Part shown: positions 14,961 through 22,088 of the stretch, one piece after another
Numbering within the stretch: position 1 is the stretch's first letter
Layout of the letters: each line of letters opens with the position of its first letter
DNA from: an uncultured Oscillospiraceae bacterium
GTDB lineage: Bacteria; Bacillota; Clostridia; Oscillospirales; Ruminococcaceae
NCBI GenBank assembly: GCA_910577565.1
Contig: CAJTNJ010000018.1
Location: forward strand, 1-22,181
Reading direction: 5' to 3'
Length of the DNA stretch: 22,181 nt
Translations under genes and position numbers: made by a program
The notes under the pieces: model-generated
Database searches by the model: none
Seen by the model: only the letters and a program-made list of their open reading frames with translations
Told to the model about the DNA's origin: nothing

Positions 14961-15380
14961 ATGGAAAATAACAATTATTTCTTTAATGATGTAAAAGAAG
15001 ATTTAAAAGCTGCTTTTGAGGCATATTACAACTTGATTTTTGGATATTATGACCTTAATCAACCACAAGAAACAAAGATTAAAAATTTAAGCAAAGTAGT
15101 AAAAAATGAAGTATATGATAAAGGTGGTAAATTTAATAGTTTGTTTGAAAAAATATGGAAATTAGAAGATGAAATATATTTTTTAGAAGTTGAATCAAAA
15201 AAAGATGATAAAAATTTTGATGTTGATAAAGGAATATCTGTTCAAATAAGGAATTTATACGATGATGCTATAATGAAAGTCAGCAGATTAATGTTTATGT
15301 ATGGTGTTCAATACGGCATAAACCTAGAAAGATGTATAAGCGACATTCCAATTCATTTCAATAAAGAGGAAAGTAACTAA
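14961..15380 (+). CDS. Hypothetical protein of the integrative element
   Basis: A 139-residue acidic, helical protein of no family I recognise. It has F-N-D-V-K-E-D-L-K-A-A-F-E-A-Y-Y-N-L at the start, a charged middle (K-L-E-D-E-I-Y-F-L-E-V-E) and a last helix S-R-L-M-F-M-Y-G-V-Q-Y-G-I-N-L. No signal peptide, no membrane segment, no DNA-binding motif. It is expressed from the operator-controlled promoter at 14749 and ends at a strong terminator, so it is the main product of that repressed unit. Such genes beside XRE repressors in mobile elements often act as structural or regulatory partners; nothing specific can be said. Confidence 0.7.
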   Translation: MENNNYFFNDVKEDLKAAFEAYYNLIFGYYDLNQPQETKIKNLSKVVKNEVYDKGGKFNSLFEKIWKLEDEIYFLEVESKKDDKNFDVDKGISVQIRNLYDDAIMKVSRLMFMYGVQYGINLERCISDIPIHFNKEESN

Positions 15381-15435
15381 ATATATATTGATAAAAATAA
15401 TTTTGAAATAAAAAATCAATATAGCTTAAACTAAG

Positions 15436-15459
15436 CGACCGAGAAATCGGTCGTTTTTT
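15436..15459 (+). terminator. Intrinsic terminator of the 14961 gene
   Basis: CGACCGA, loop GAAA, TCGGTCG then TTTTTT. Perfect 7-bp stem with a stable tetraloop. Confidence 0.9.
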
Positions 15460-15528
15460 ATGTTGTTTTTTGATTGCAATGCTTTCCTTGTGTGACAAAT
15501 TTCTCAAAATATCTAAGATAAAATCTAA

Positions 15529-15557
15529 TTGGTAGTCGTACTTTATTTTTTTATAAG
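15529..15557 (+). promoter_or_regulatory. Candidate promoter of the attenuator and sigma-like gene
   Basis: TTGGTA (15529-15534), 17-base spacer, TATAAG (15552-15557). Fair match to sigma-A hexamers. The predicted transcript would run first through the terminator hairpin at 15603. Confidence 0.4.
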
Positions 15558-15602
15558 TAAATATGTAATTTAATACAGAACATGTTCATAATATCTATTT
15601 TT

Positions 15603-15645
15603 AAAGCGGGATTTGTACTAATGTGTATAAAACCCCGCTTTTTTT
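15603..15645 (+). terminator. Intrinsic terminator inside the leader of the sigma-like gene
   Basis: AAAGCGGG and CCCGCTTT pair over 8 bases around a ~23-base loop, followed by a T-tract. No ORF ends here, so it is best read as a leader terminator or attenuator. Confidence 0.7.
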
Positions 15646-15664
15646 ATTAAAAAAAGGACAAGCT

Positions 15665-15703
15665 ATGAAACATTGGTTTCTCTACTACATTAGGTATCCT
15701 TAA
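15665..15703 (+). CDS. Putative 12-residue leader peptide
   Basis: ATG at 15665 with AAAGGA six bases upstream; reads M-K-H-W-F-L-Y-Y-I-R-Y-P and TAA at 15701-15703. Six of twelve residues are Trp, Phe or Tyr or lie next to them. It ends three bases before the left arm of the hairpin that covers the ribosome site of the next gene. This is the geometry of translational attenuation leaders such as ermC. Confidence 0.5.
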   Translation: MKHWFLYYIRYP

Positions 15704-15706
15704 GCC

Positions 15707-15741
15707 CCAAATTGTTTGAAAAAATTCAAATAATTTGGAGG
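15707..15741 (+). promoter_or_regulatory. Hairpin sequestering the ribosome site of the sigma-like gene
   Basis: CCAAATTGTTTGAA (15707-15720), loop AAAA, TTCAAATAATTTGG (15725-15738): 14 positions with one mismatch. The right arm ends with the first GG of the GGAGG (15737-15741) ribosome site, eight bases before the ATG at 15749. In the closed state the site is partly hidden. Confidence 0.65.
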
Positions 15742-15748
15742 TAAAATT

Positions 15749-16147
15749 ATGAGAAATCATGGTGACGATATTAAAAATGAAATAGCATATTTCTATACTG
15801 TAATAAAAAATATGAATACAAAAGACAATATAAAAGAGTTAAAGATAAAGGAACACGAACTACCACTTAATGAAATTATATATGACAATTTTTTGGACGA
15901 TTGTGATATGGACAAGCAGATTGCCGAACAAAATTTACTTGGTTGGATAGATTTAATTGAGAATGAGAATTTACATAAAGCAGTTAAAAGTTTATCAATT
16001 GAAGACCAGATATTTATTAGTTACATAGTTAAAGAGTGTAAAACTCAGCGGGAACTTGCTTGCATTTATCAAATTAACCAGCGAACTGTGGGACGCAGAT
16101 TTGACAAAATATTAAATATTATAAGAAAATTTTTGTTAATAAAATAA
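15749..16147 (+). CDS. Sigma-region-4-like regulator of a TnpX-type element
   Basis: A 132-residue protein. Residues 75-127 form a sigma-70 region 4-like helix-turn-helix: A-V-K-S-L-S-I-E-D-Q-I-F-I, then T-Q-R-E-L-A-C-I-Y-Q-I-N-Q-R-T-V-G-R-R and F-D-K-I-L-N-I-I-R-K. The N-terminal half is acidic with no clear region 2, so it is not a full sigma factor. Proteins of this kind stand just before tnpW and tnpX-type recombinases in Clostridium integrative elements and probably control their expression. The ribosome site GGAGG lies in a hairpin (see separate entry). It is followed by about 300 bases without a gene that hold a structured segment. Confidence 0.75.
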   Translation: MRNHGDDIKNEIAYFYTVIKNMNTKDNIKELKIKEHELPLNEIIYDNFLDDCDMDKQIAEQNLLGWIDLIENENLHKAVKSLSIEDQIFISYIVKECKTQRELACIYQINQRTVGRRFDKILNIIRKFLLIK

Positions 16148-16278
16148 AAAATTAAAAATTTTTTTAAAAATACGCCTCAAAAACACCTCAAAAAGACTCT
16201 TTATATATATGAGGGGATAATTTTTCCCGTGGCCTTTGAAAAGTGAATATAAATATCTCAGTAACATTTAAAGATACT

Positions 16279-16370
16279 CCTGCCCAGTCACAGTCCGAGC
16301 GTTGAAGCAAAACAATATTGTTTTGTGAGCCGTCGCAGGCAATGAGGGTAGCCTTGTGATAACTTCAAGG
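16279..16370 (+). ncRNA. Candidate structured RNA or DNA element between sigma-like gene and tnpW
   Basis: GC-richer than all around it and without an ORF. CCTGC (16279-16283) pairs with GCAGG (16335-16339). Inside lies the 18-bp perfect palindrome CAAAACAATATTGTTTTG (16308-16325). Just after comes CCTTG (16352-16356) with CAAGG (16366-16370). A further GGGGATAATTTTTCCC hairpin-like motif precedes it near 16215. I recall similar sequence at this position in other serine-recombinase elements, from memory only. It could be a regulatory RNA, a recombinase binding site or a transfer origin. Confidence 0.4.
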
Positions 16371-16442
16371 ATGTGGAATTCATGTGCCGTTTATGGACTG
16401 AGATGTTTTCTTAATTATAAATTTAGAAAGCGAGAAATTTCT

Positions 16443-16598
16443 ATGACTAAATATTTTGACGCAATTTACTTTAAAAAAGAAAAGAAAGTAAAGATAGGAA
16501 ATATAAATTACATAGTTAACTCTTATTTTGATGAAAACAGTGAGACTTTAATTGATAAAATTAAAAATTTACTTGTTTTAGAAATTAAAAAAACATAA
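16443..16598 (+). CDS. tnpW: TnpW-like small protein of the integrative element
   Basis: A 51-residue protein: T-K-Y-F-D-A-I-Y-F-K-K then K-V-K-I-G-N-I-N-Y-I-V-N-S-Y-F-D and E-T-L-I-D-K-I-K-N-L-L. The pattern K-x-I-G-x-x-x-Y-I-V-x-x-x-F-x-x-x-S-x-E-T-x-x-D-K-I-x-x-L matches the TnpW family, known from Tn4451-like transposons, function not established. The start at 16443 is chosen because upstream codons of the longer frame (from 16356) belong to the structured element and do not look like protein. It stands 88 bases before the recombinase, the usual order. Confidence 0.65.
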   Translation: MTKYFDAIYFKKEKKVKIGNINYIVNSYFDENSETLIDKIKNLLVLEIKKT

Positions 16599-16686
16599 AT
16601 AGTAGACCCAAAAAGCCAAAAAATATGATATAATACACTAGTAAACATTGTTTTTGGCTGTTTAATGTGAAAGGAGAAATGATATT

Positions 16687-18243
16687 TTGAAACAGTCAAA
16701 TAAAACAGACAATATATTACAAAGCGATAAAATAACAGCTTTATATTTGAGATTATCGCGAGATGATGATTTAGAGGGTGAAAGCAACAGCATTTCAAAC
16801 CAAAGAACATTGCTCACAAAGTATGCAAAGGAAAATGGTTTTAGAAACATAAAAGTTTTTATTGATGATGGAATATCAGGAGTTACATTCAATCGTCAAG
16901 GTTTTAAAGAAATGTACAAGCTTATAGAAGCTGAGCAAGTACAGACTTTAATAATAAAAGACATGTCGAGACTTGGAAGAAACTACATTGAAGTTGGACA
17001 ACTCACAGAAACCATATTGCCAATGCACAACGTTAGACTAATAGCTGTGAATGATGGGGTTGACAGTGAAAAAGGTGAAGATGACTTTACACCATTTAGA
17101 AATATTATGAATGAATGGTATGCAAAAGACATGAGCCGGAAAATGAGGTCAACACTTAAAATCAAGAATAGTCAAAGATATGCAATAGGGCGTCCTCCAT
17201 ATGGATATATGTATGATGAAGTTGATAAAAAGCGTTGGGTTGTTGATAAAGAAGCAGCAGACATAGTTCGTTATATATTCAATCTCCGAAAATATGGAGA
17301 AAGTATGAATAAGATTGCAAAAATTCTTAAAAACGAAAAGGTGTATATTCCATCAGTTTATGCAGCTAAAAAAGGTTTCAAAAAGCCTATATCAAAACCA
17401 CCACTGGATAAGTATTTGTGGAATCATGGAATGATACAAAACATTCTATCAAATCAATCGTATGTTGGAGACGTTGTGAATTTTAAGACATACAGCAAAT
17501 CGTTTAAACTTAAAAAGCGCATTGCGAATGATAGAGAAAACTGGCAGATACATAAGAATGTTCATGAACCTATAATAAGTCGAGAAATGTTTGAAATGAT
17601 ACAAAATACTTTTGGAAATACTAAATATCAAAAGCCTAAGCATACTACAAAGAATATGTTTGCTGGATTCTTGAAATGCTCAGATTGTGGAGTTAATCTA
17701 AATTACAAATATACACACGATAACCCTAATAATCATTACTTCTCTTGTAAAAATAATCGAGCGCAAAACGGATTATGCAAAAAAACACATCACATAAGAG
17801 TAGATGTACTTACAAACATAGTTAGAAACGATATCGATAATATTGTGAAGTTTGCAACCAAATTTGAAGACGAGTTTGTAAAGATAGTAGTAGATGAAGA
17901 ATACAAGCGAATACAAGCGACACAAAAGAAAAATTTTGAAACATTAAACAAAATGCTTGCTCGCGACAAAGAACTAGACACTCTATGTGAGAAGGTTTTT
18001 GAAGAAAAAATCTTAGGGAATTTAACAGAGGAAAGGTTCTTAAAACTATCACAAAAATATGAAGAAGAACAATTTGAGCTTAAAGCACAAATAAAAAACA
18101 TGAAAAAGATAGTCGCCGAAGAAAAGAAGCATGAACTTAATGCAGATGGATTTTTAAAAATGGTCAGAAAATATTCCCAAATAGAAGAACTAATACTCGA
18201 TATTTTGCATAAATTTATTGATAAGATAAATAGTACATCATAG
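16687..18243 (+). CDS. TnpX-like large serine recombinase, C-terminus cut by frameshift
   Basis: Site-specific serine recombinase that would excise and insert the element. Start TTG at 16687 with AAAGGAG upstream. Residues 16-160 are the resolvase domain: A-L-Y-L-R-L-S-R-D-D with catalytic Ser24, and K-D-M-S-R-L-G-R-N-Y. Residues ~175-300 are the recombinase domain (R-P-P-Y-G-Y-M-Y, then Y-G-E-S-M-N-K-I-A). Residues ~325-375 are the zinc ribbon (F-L-K-C-S-D-C-G and C-K-N-N with a later C-K-K). Residues ~400-490 are coiled coil. At ~18228 one extra A shifts the frame and the product ends S-T-S-TAG. The family C-terminus continues in the next frame. The catalytic core is whole, so partial activity is possible. 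Confidence 0.9.
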   Translation: MKQSNKTDNILQSDKITALYLRLSRDDDLEGESNSISNQRTLLTKYAKENGFRNIKVFIDDGISGVTFNRQGFKEMYKLIEAEQVQTLIIKDMSRLGRNYIEVGQLTETILPMHNVRLIAVNDGVDSEKGEDDFTPFRNIMNEWYAKDMSRKMRSTLKIKNSQRYAIGRPPYGYMYDEVDKKRWVVDKEAADIVRYIFNLRKYGESMNKIAKILKNEKVYIPSVYAAKKGFKKPISKPPLDKYLWNHGMIQNILSNQSYVGDVVNFKTYSKSFKLKKRIANDRENWQIHKNVHEPIISREMFEMIQNTFGNTKYQKPKHTTKNMFAGFLKCSDCGVNLNYKYTHDNPNNHYFSCKNNRAQNGLCKKTHHIRVDVLTNIVRNDIDNIVKFATKFEDEFVKIVVDEEYKRIQATQKKNFETLNKMLARDKELDTLCEKVFEEKILGNLTEERFLKLSQKYEEEQFELKAQIKNMKKIVAEEKKHELNADGFLKMVRKYSQIEELILDILHKFIDKINSTS

Positions 18244-18424
18244 AGAAAAAGTATTCGGAGAAACGGTACAAAAAGTAGAGATTTATTACAAAATGATAGG
18301 ACACATAGAGATACCGAAGATGACTCAGCGGGAAAAAGAAAGGTTGCATAAAATTTTTTGGGTACACAAAAAAAGAGCAGATTACATAAATCAATCTAAC
18401 TCTTCAAAACCTAAAAGTTTTTAA
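18228..18424 (+). pseudogene. Out-of-frame C-terminal tail of the serine recombinase
   Basis: One base out of frame with the recombinase it reads I-V-H-H-R-E-K-V-F-G-E-T-V-Q-K-V-E, then I-Y-Y-K-M-I-G-H-I-E, the conserved last strand region of TnpX-type recombinases, then K-M-T-Q-R-E-K-E-R-L and stops at 18422-18424. Removing one A in the ATAAATAG at ~18225-18232 would join D-K-I to this tail. Confidence 0.8.
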
Positions 18425-18478
18425 ATTCCTGCGGGAAGTATCATTAAAAGAAACTATGTCCCTAATGGTACTCCACTA

Positions 18479-18563
18479 TGGTACGAGTGATGGGACTTGA
18501 ACCCATACGTCAATTGACACACGCCCCTCAAACGTGCCTGTCTGCCGATTCCAGCACACTCGC
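18479..18563 (-). tRNA. tRNA-Leu (anticodon GAG)
   Basis: Minus strand: acceptor GCGAGTG pairs with CACTCGT, anticodon stem CACGT/GCGTG with loop TTGAGGG (GAG), long variable arm, TTC-type T loop (GGTTCAAGTCC), encoded CCA. Reads CUC/CUU leucine codons. It lies 55 bases after the end of the recombinase tail, facing it. Confidence 0.95.
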
Positions 18564-18573
18564 TAGAATATAT

Positions 18574-18602
18574 ATTATATCATGTTATAATTCACTAGTC
18601 AA
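18574..18602 (-). promoter_or_regulatory. Promoter of tRNA-Leu
   Basis: On the minus strand TTGACT (18602-18597), 17-base spacer, TATAAT (18579-18574), 11 bases before the tRNA. Near-consensus sigma-A promoter, as expected for a stable RNA. Confidence 0.8.
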
Positions 18603-18615
18603 TATATTTTTATAG

Positions 18616-19022
18616 TGGGGAGTGTCCAAATAAAATATAATATATATATATGGAAAAGATAAAATCCCCGGATTTCGGGGACGAAAAAGTATGGAAAGCA
18701 GGAAAACCGAAAGATAAACAGCAGTATTAGTGTAAAAAGTGCAAAAGAAAATTCATAACAGAACTAAATTATGATTAGGAGTTTAAAAAGAAGACAATAC
18801 AAATATTTAAGGAATTAATTCTGATATTCGTAAATACATAGATGATTTACAGAGGCAATATAAAATGCTTTTTTCGTTCAATAGATAACTTTTAAAATTG
18901 TCATGCATATTTTTGTGTGCGCTTATAAGAAATTTTGAGAGTTTAAGCTTCGTTTTCATATTCTTAAAAATTCTACTTCTCTTATTGACTTTCTTCCCTA
19001 TCTTTAATTTGGACACTCCCCA
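18616..19022. mobile_element. Decayed 407-bp IS remnant with 16-bp terminal inverted repeats
   Basis: TGGGGAGTGTCCAAAT (18616-18631) is exactly repeated in inverse at 19007-19022. The inside begins with the start of a transposase (18650-18778) and then has no readable frame, so the rest of the transposase has been deleted or eroded. No clear target duplication. It is placed between the two divergent tRNA promoters without destroying either. Confidence 0.7.
18650..18778 (+). pseudogene. Transposase N-terminus (zinc-ribbon start), inactivated
   Basis: ATG at 18650 reads M-E-K-I-K-S-P-D-F-G-D-E-K-V-W-K-A-G-K-P then K-D-K-Q-Q-Y, TAG, C-K-K-C-K-R-K-F-I-T. This is the Cys-pair zinc ribbon at the start of many DDE transposases (C-P-x-C-G ... 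K-N-G/A-G-K-x-K-G/D-K-Q-x-Y-x-C-x-x-C). The first Cys pair is lost (Ser and Phe in place of Cys), and a stop precedes the second pair. A further stop ends it at 18776. Confidence 0.65.
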
Positions 19023-19035
19023 TTTCTTAAAAATA

Positions 19036-19064
19036 TTGACAAATACTGATTTATATAATATAAT
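19036..19064 (+). promoter_or_regulatory. Consensus promoter of the tRNA-Ser pair
   Basis: TTGACA (19036-19041), 17-base spacer, TATAAT (19059-19064): a perfect sigma-A promoter 15 bases before the first tRNA. Confidence 0.9.
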
Positions 19065-19079
19065 GTAATCTATCATTAT

Positions 19080-19168
19080 GGAAAGGTGTCCGAGTGGTTT
19101 AAGGAGCCGGTCTTGAAAACCGGTGATCCTGTAAGGGACCGTGGGTTCGAATCCCACCCTTTCCGCCA
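19080..19168 (+). tRNA. tRNA-Ser (anticodon UGA)
   Basis: Acceptor GGAAAGG pairs with CCTTTCC; anticodon stem CCGGT/ACCGG with loop CTTGAAA (TGA); long variable arm; T loop GGGTTCGAATCCC; encoded GCCA end. Class II tRNA, as serine requires. Confidence 0.97.
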
Positions 19169-19184
19169 AATTTGTGTCGTCTAT

Positions 19185-19275
19185 GGAGAAATACTCAAGT
19201 TGGTGAAGAGGCGCCCCTGCTAAGGGTGTAGGTCGGGTAACCGGCGCGAGGGTTCGAATCCCTCTTTCTCCGCCA
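19185..19275 (+). tRNA. tRNA-Ser (anticodon GCU)
   Basis: Acceptor GGAGAAA pairs with TTTCTCC; anticodon loop TGCTAAG (GCT); long variable arm (GTCGGGTAACCGGC); T loop GGGTTCGAATCCC; encoded GCCA. Sixteen bases after tRNA-Ser(UGA), probably the same transcript. Confidence 0.97.
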
Positions 19276-19381
19276 TATAAATACTACAAATTATAAAAAA
19301 TAAATCACTTATTTATGCGTTTTTAAAATGTTGTTAATAAATTAGACATAAATTTTTATATTGTAGATGTTATATTAAAAT

Positions 19382-19417
19382 AAAAATACATCCTTATAAA
19401 AAAGGGTGTATTTTTTT
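19382..19417 (+). terminator. Intrinsic terminator after the tRNA-Ser pair
   Basis: AAAAATACATCCTT and AAGGGTGTATTTTT pair over 14 positions (one G-T) around a 6-base loop, followed by more T. Ends the transcript started at 19036. Confidence 0.8.
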
Positions 19418-20590
19418 ATAAAAGGTGTTTTATAATAAAGAGATGACTAAAACAAAATGAAAAATATAAATGTAATACAAATTAATTAAACCAAGCATCA
19501 ATCATAATATAATCCTATAAAGAATCTTAAAAGAAGTGATAAAGAATATAAAAAACAAAAACAAGTATAGAACGGCTTTAATTTGTTGAATCCATTGTTA
19601 TAAATTATAATAATATAGTTATTAACTGTCAACAACGATTAAAAGTATTAAAAAATTTTAAATTATAAAAAATAGCAGGTGTAAAATTAAATTTAAATAA
19701 GAATAAAAGACATTTAAACATCGCGCTTATCAAAACACCAAAGTATGCTTTAATGCAGAGCGCAAAATAAAATAGTTCAAACACATCATCTGATAATTAG
19801 CACGAAGGTGTTATATAAACATATGGTTAAAAAACACTGAAATATTTAGACAACATGGATATGAAGACACTTGAAAAAGAGTTGAAGATCGTATATACTG
19901 TTTGAAATGAATAAGCAACAGAGAACGTTTTGAATATGTTAAAAGTAAGTAGAAACCCCAGTATACCAATGCGATTAAATACTATCATAACTTTAAATTT
20001 TAAAAAGAAATACAAACGACATTTTCTATTTAGAGTTTAAATTTCTCCTACCACTGGCTGAACTGCCAGAGGATTATATGTTCCGTCTCCATAGGCAATC
20101 CCCAAGTCAGTTTATCTGAAACTTTTTAAGCTACAAAAAAGTAAATGATGCAACTGTTTAACTATAAAAAATTTACTGGTAAACTGTCCATTATGTTTCC
20201 AGATATGCCAACAGATTAAGATGAATTAAAACTTACGCATTTGACGATATTTAATATAAAAATTATAACAAAGAAGAAACAAAAAACAGTGTAGCCGTTT
20301 ATCTTTTAACATAATTATCATAGAGGATTTAATTTTACAAAAAATTTCAAACTTTTACTAATTTTTCTAGATTATATTTTCTTAACATATTTCTTTATAT
20401 ATTTGCTATAACTTGTTACTTTGAAATTTGGAGTATATTTTTTCACAGTATTTTTTGCTTACTGTTCTCATTTTCCTGCTTTTACTTGTTTATCTTCTTT
20501 TATTTACATTATTCACAATATAATAATATATATATTATATAATTTTTATTTTCTTATTGCTTCTTATATACACTTTTCTTATACCAACTG
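19418..20590. other. Gene-free stretch with shadows of decayed coding sequence
   Basis: No intact gene. Two patches read like protein broken by stops. Around 19830-20000 (+) the frame gives N-T-E-I-F-R-Q-H-G-Y-E-D-T, stop, K-R-V-E-D-R-I-Y-C-L-K, stop, N-R-E-R-F-E-Y-V-K-S-K, stop, K-P-Q-Y-T-N-A-I-K-Y-Y. Around 20050-20230 (+) it gives L-P-L-A-E-L-P-E-D-Y-M-F-R-L-H-R-Q-S-P-S-Q-F, stop, F-L-S-Y-K-K-V-N-D-A-T, and later M-F-P-D-M-P-T-D, stop, D-E-L-K-L. I do not recognise the protein(s). The rest is AT-rich without signals. Confidence 0.4.
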
Positions 20591-20671
20591 TGTAAACAAT
20601 AACTAACATTTTGTTGACTTTCACAATAACTTAATTAGACACTTCTATTTATGTCAAACAACTAATTTGCA
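20591..20671. repeat. 3'-flank repeat, left copy (degenerate hairpin)
   Basis: Aligns with 22089-22170. From 20612, 53 of 60 bases are identical. The palindrome that is good in the right copy is degraded here. It lies just past the end of the broken GLUG gene on the minus strand, where a terminator would stand. Confidence 0.7.
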
Positions 20672-22016
20672 GATTAACTTGAATTACCGTTTTTTTGTCT
20701 CTGTCCTGATAAAATTTCGTGTTACTTTTTGTTCTTGACTTCGTTATTATTTTCGTTTTGCTCTGCGAGTTCTTTATCGTCGACTTGCTTTTTGCCTCTC
20801 CTACAAATCCGCCTCATTTTTTCTTGTTTGTTGTCTCTACCGTTGACTCTGCATAACATCCATCTATGCTTCCGCCTTGGTCATTTTTACCTACGAATCC
20901 CCCACAACCATCGTCTTTATAAAAAGTCCCTGCACTTAGATATACCTTGCCACTTTATTTTGATCTTCATTATGCTTGCCGCCTTATTTATTCCTACAAG
21001 TCCTCCTGCAAATTCTTGGCCTTCTACTTCTCCTTTTGAACTACAATTCTTTATTATTCCGCTATTCTCCCCTACAAATCCTCCACATATTGTTATTACC
21101 TTTTTCGCATTCAGCTTTTACTGTCCCCTCTGTCTTGCAAGAGATAATCTCTCCTGAATTGCTTCCACAAAAGCCTCCTGCACATTTTTTACTACTTACT
21201 TTCCCTTTAAAATTACATTTTTCTATAGTGCCAAAATTCTCACTAACAAATCCACTTGCTATATCTTTATTATTCACTGATAGTGTTGTACTATAAGTTG
21301 TTATTTTACCTAAATTTGTTAATACAAATCAAGACTTAATATTTGCATCTTTAATACTCATATTTTCTATATTACAATTTTCTATTAATCCATCTTCTTC
21401 ATTGTTAAGCACATATCCTGCTGTTTTTACCTTTTTACCAATGTTATTTATACTACTATTTATAATATCAATACTTGACATAGTTCCATGATTAGTCACA
21501 ATCAACCCCGCTGCTTCTTTTATTCCTGAGTTACCTTCTATAGCGTAGTTATCAAACGTAACATTCTTTATCTCTGCATATTCATTTAATATGCTTATTA
21601 ATACAAGCTCCACATTTTTACCTTTACCTGACTCATTTTGAATTTTCAAATTGTTTACAGTATGCCCACATCCTTCAAAAACTCTATTAAACTCTTTTGT
21701 TGGATTAAACGCTTTGCCTTTCATATCTATGTCACATGTTAAAGTCACTTTGTAATTATTTCTCCAAAGTACAGGATTAGTCATAAACAATGAAAAGTCA
21801 GGTTCACGTGATTATTTCATATTCCACAGTTGGTTCAATTGGTTTTGATGCTGTTTGCATTATATCATCTTTTGATATAGTGACTTTAGCAGCTTGACTA
21901 GGTAATGCTCCATCGGTTTGCGCACTTATTTGAACCATTGATGAAAAGCTTGTGACAAATATACTTACTGTTAAAACAAGCGCTATTAACTTTTCATACT
22001 GATTTTTGATTTTCAT
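20649..22016 (-). pseudogene. Broken GLUG-repeat secreted surface protein gene
   Basis: Minus strand. From the ATG at 22016 (M-K-I-K-N-Q) a signal peptide follows (L-I-A-L-V-L-T-V-S-I-F-V-T-S-F), then a short Q-T-D-G-A-L-P-S region. At ~21812 one extra base breaks the frame; it continues E-P-D-F-S-L-F-M-T-N-P-V-L-W and L-T-C-D-I-D-M-K-G-K-A-F-N-P, the usual start of GLUG proteins. Further on are an in-frame TGA at ~21331 where S-G-F is expected (GGA to TGA), a frameshift near 21080 before C-G-G-F-V-G-E-N-S-G-I-I-K-N-C, at least one more near 20980, and a TGA near 20822 before G-G-F-V-G-E-A. At least five lesions, so no product. Relatives are extracellular adhesin-like proteins. Confidence 0.75.
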
Positions 22017-22088
22017 ACCTACTTCTATATATAAATATCTTAACACACTCATATTATTAAACGTTCTATTTTTATTCAATATTTATTA

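Noticed and set aside
15578..15587. Perfect palindrome GAACATGTTC as a LexA box
   Set aside because: The Firmicutes LexA site needs four bases between GAAC and GTTC; here there are two. It may still bind another regulator, but nothing supports LexA.
18457..18563. tRNA-Leu 3' end as attachment site of the recombinase element (TGGTAC is repeated at 18466 and 18479)
   Set aside because: The shared stretch is only about 6-7 bases, and large serine recombinases usually use other targets with a 2-base core. No partner site is in the window.
18807..19169. Minus-strand ORF beginning M-A-E-R-V-G-F-E-P-T-V-P-Y
   Set aside because: Its start is the antisense of tRNA-Ser(UGA); this is a well-known false protein in databases. 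The rest overlaps the IS remnant.
20421..20606. Plus-strand 61-residue hydrophobic ORF
   Set aside because: Low-complexity Phe/Ile/Tyr translation of AT-rich DNA, no ribosome site, no family pattern.
20729..21296. Plus-strand Leu/Phe/Pro-rich ORFs
   Set aside because: They are antisense of the decayed GLUG repeats on the minus strand and share no known pattern.
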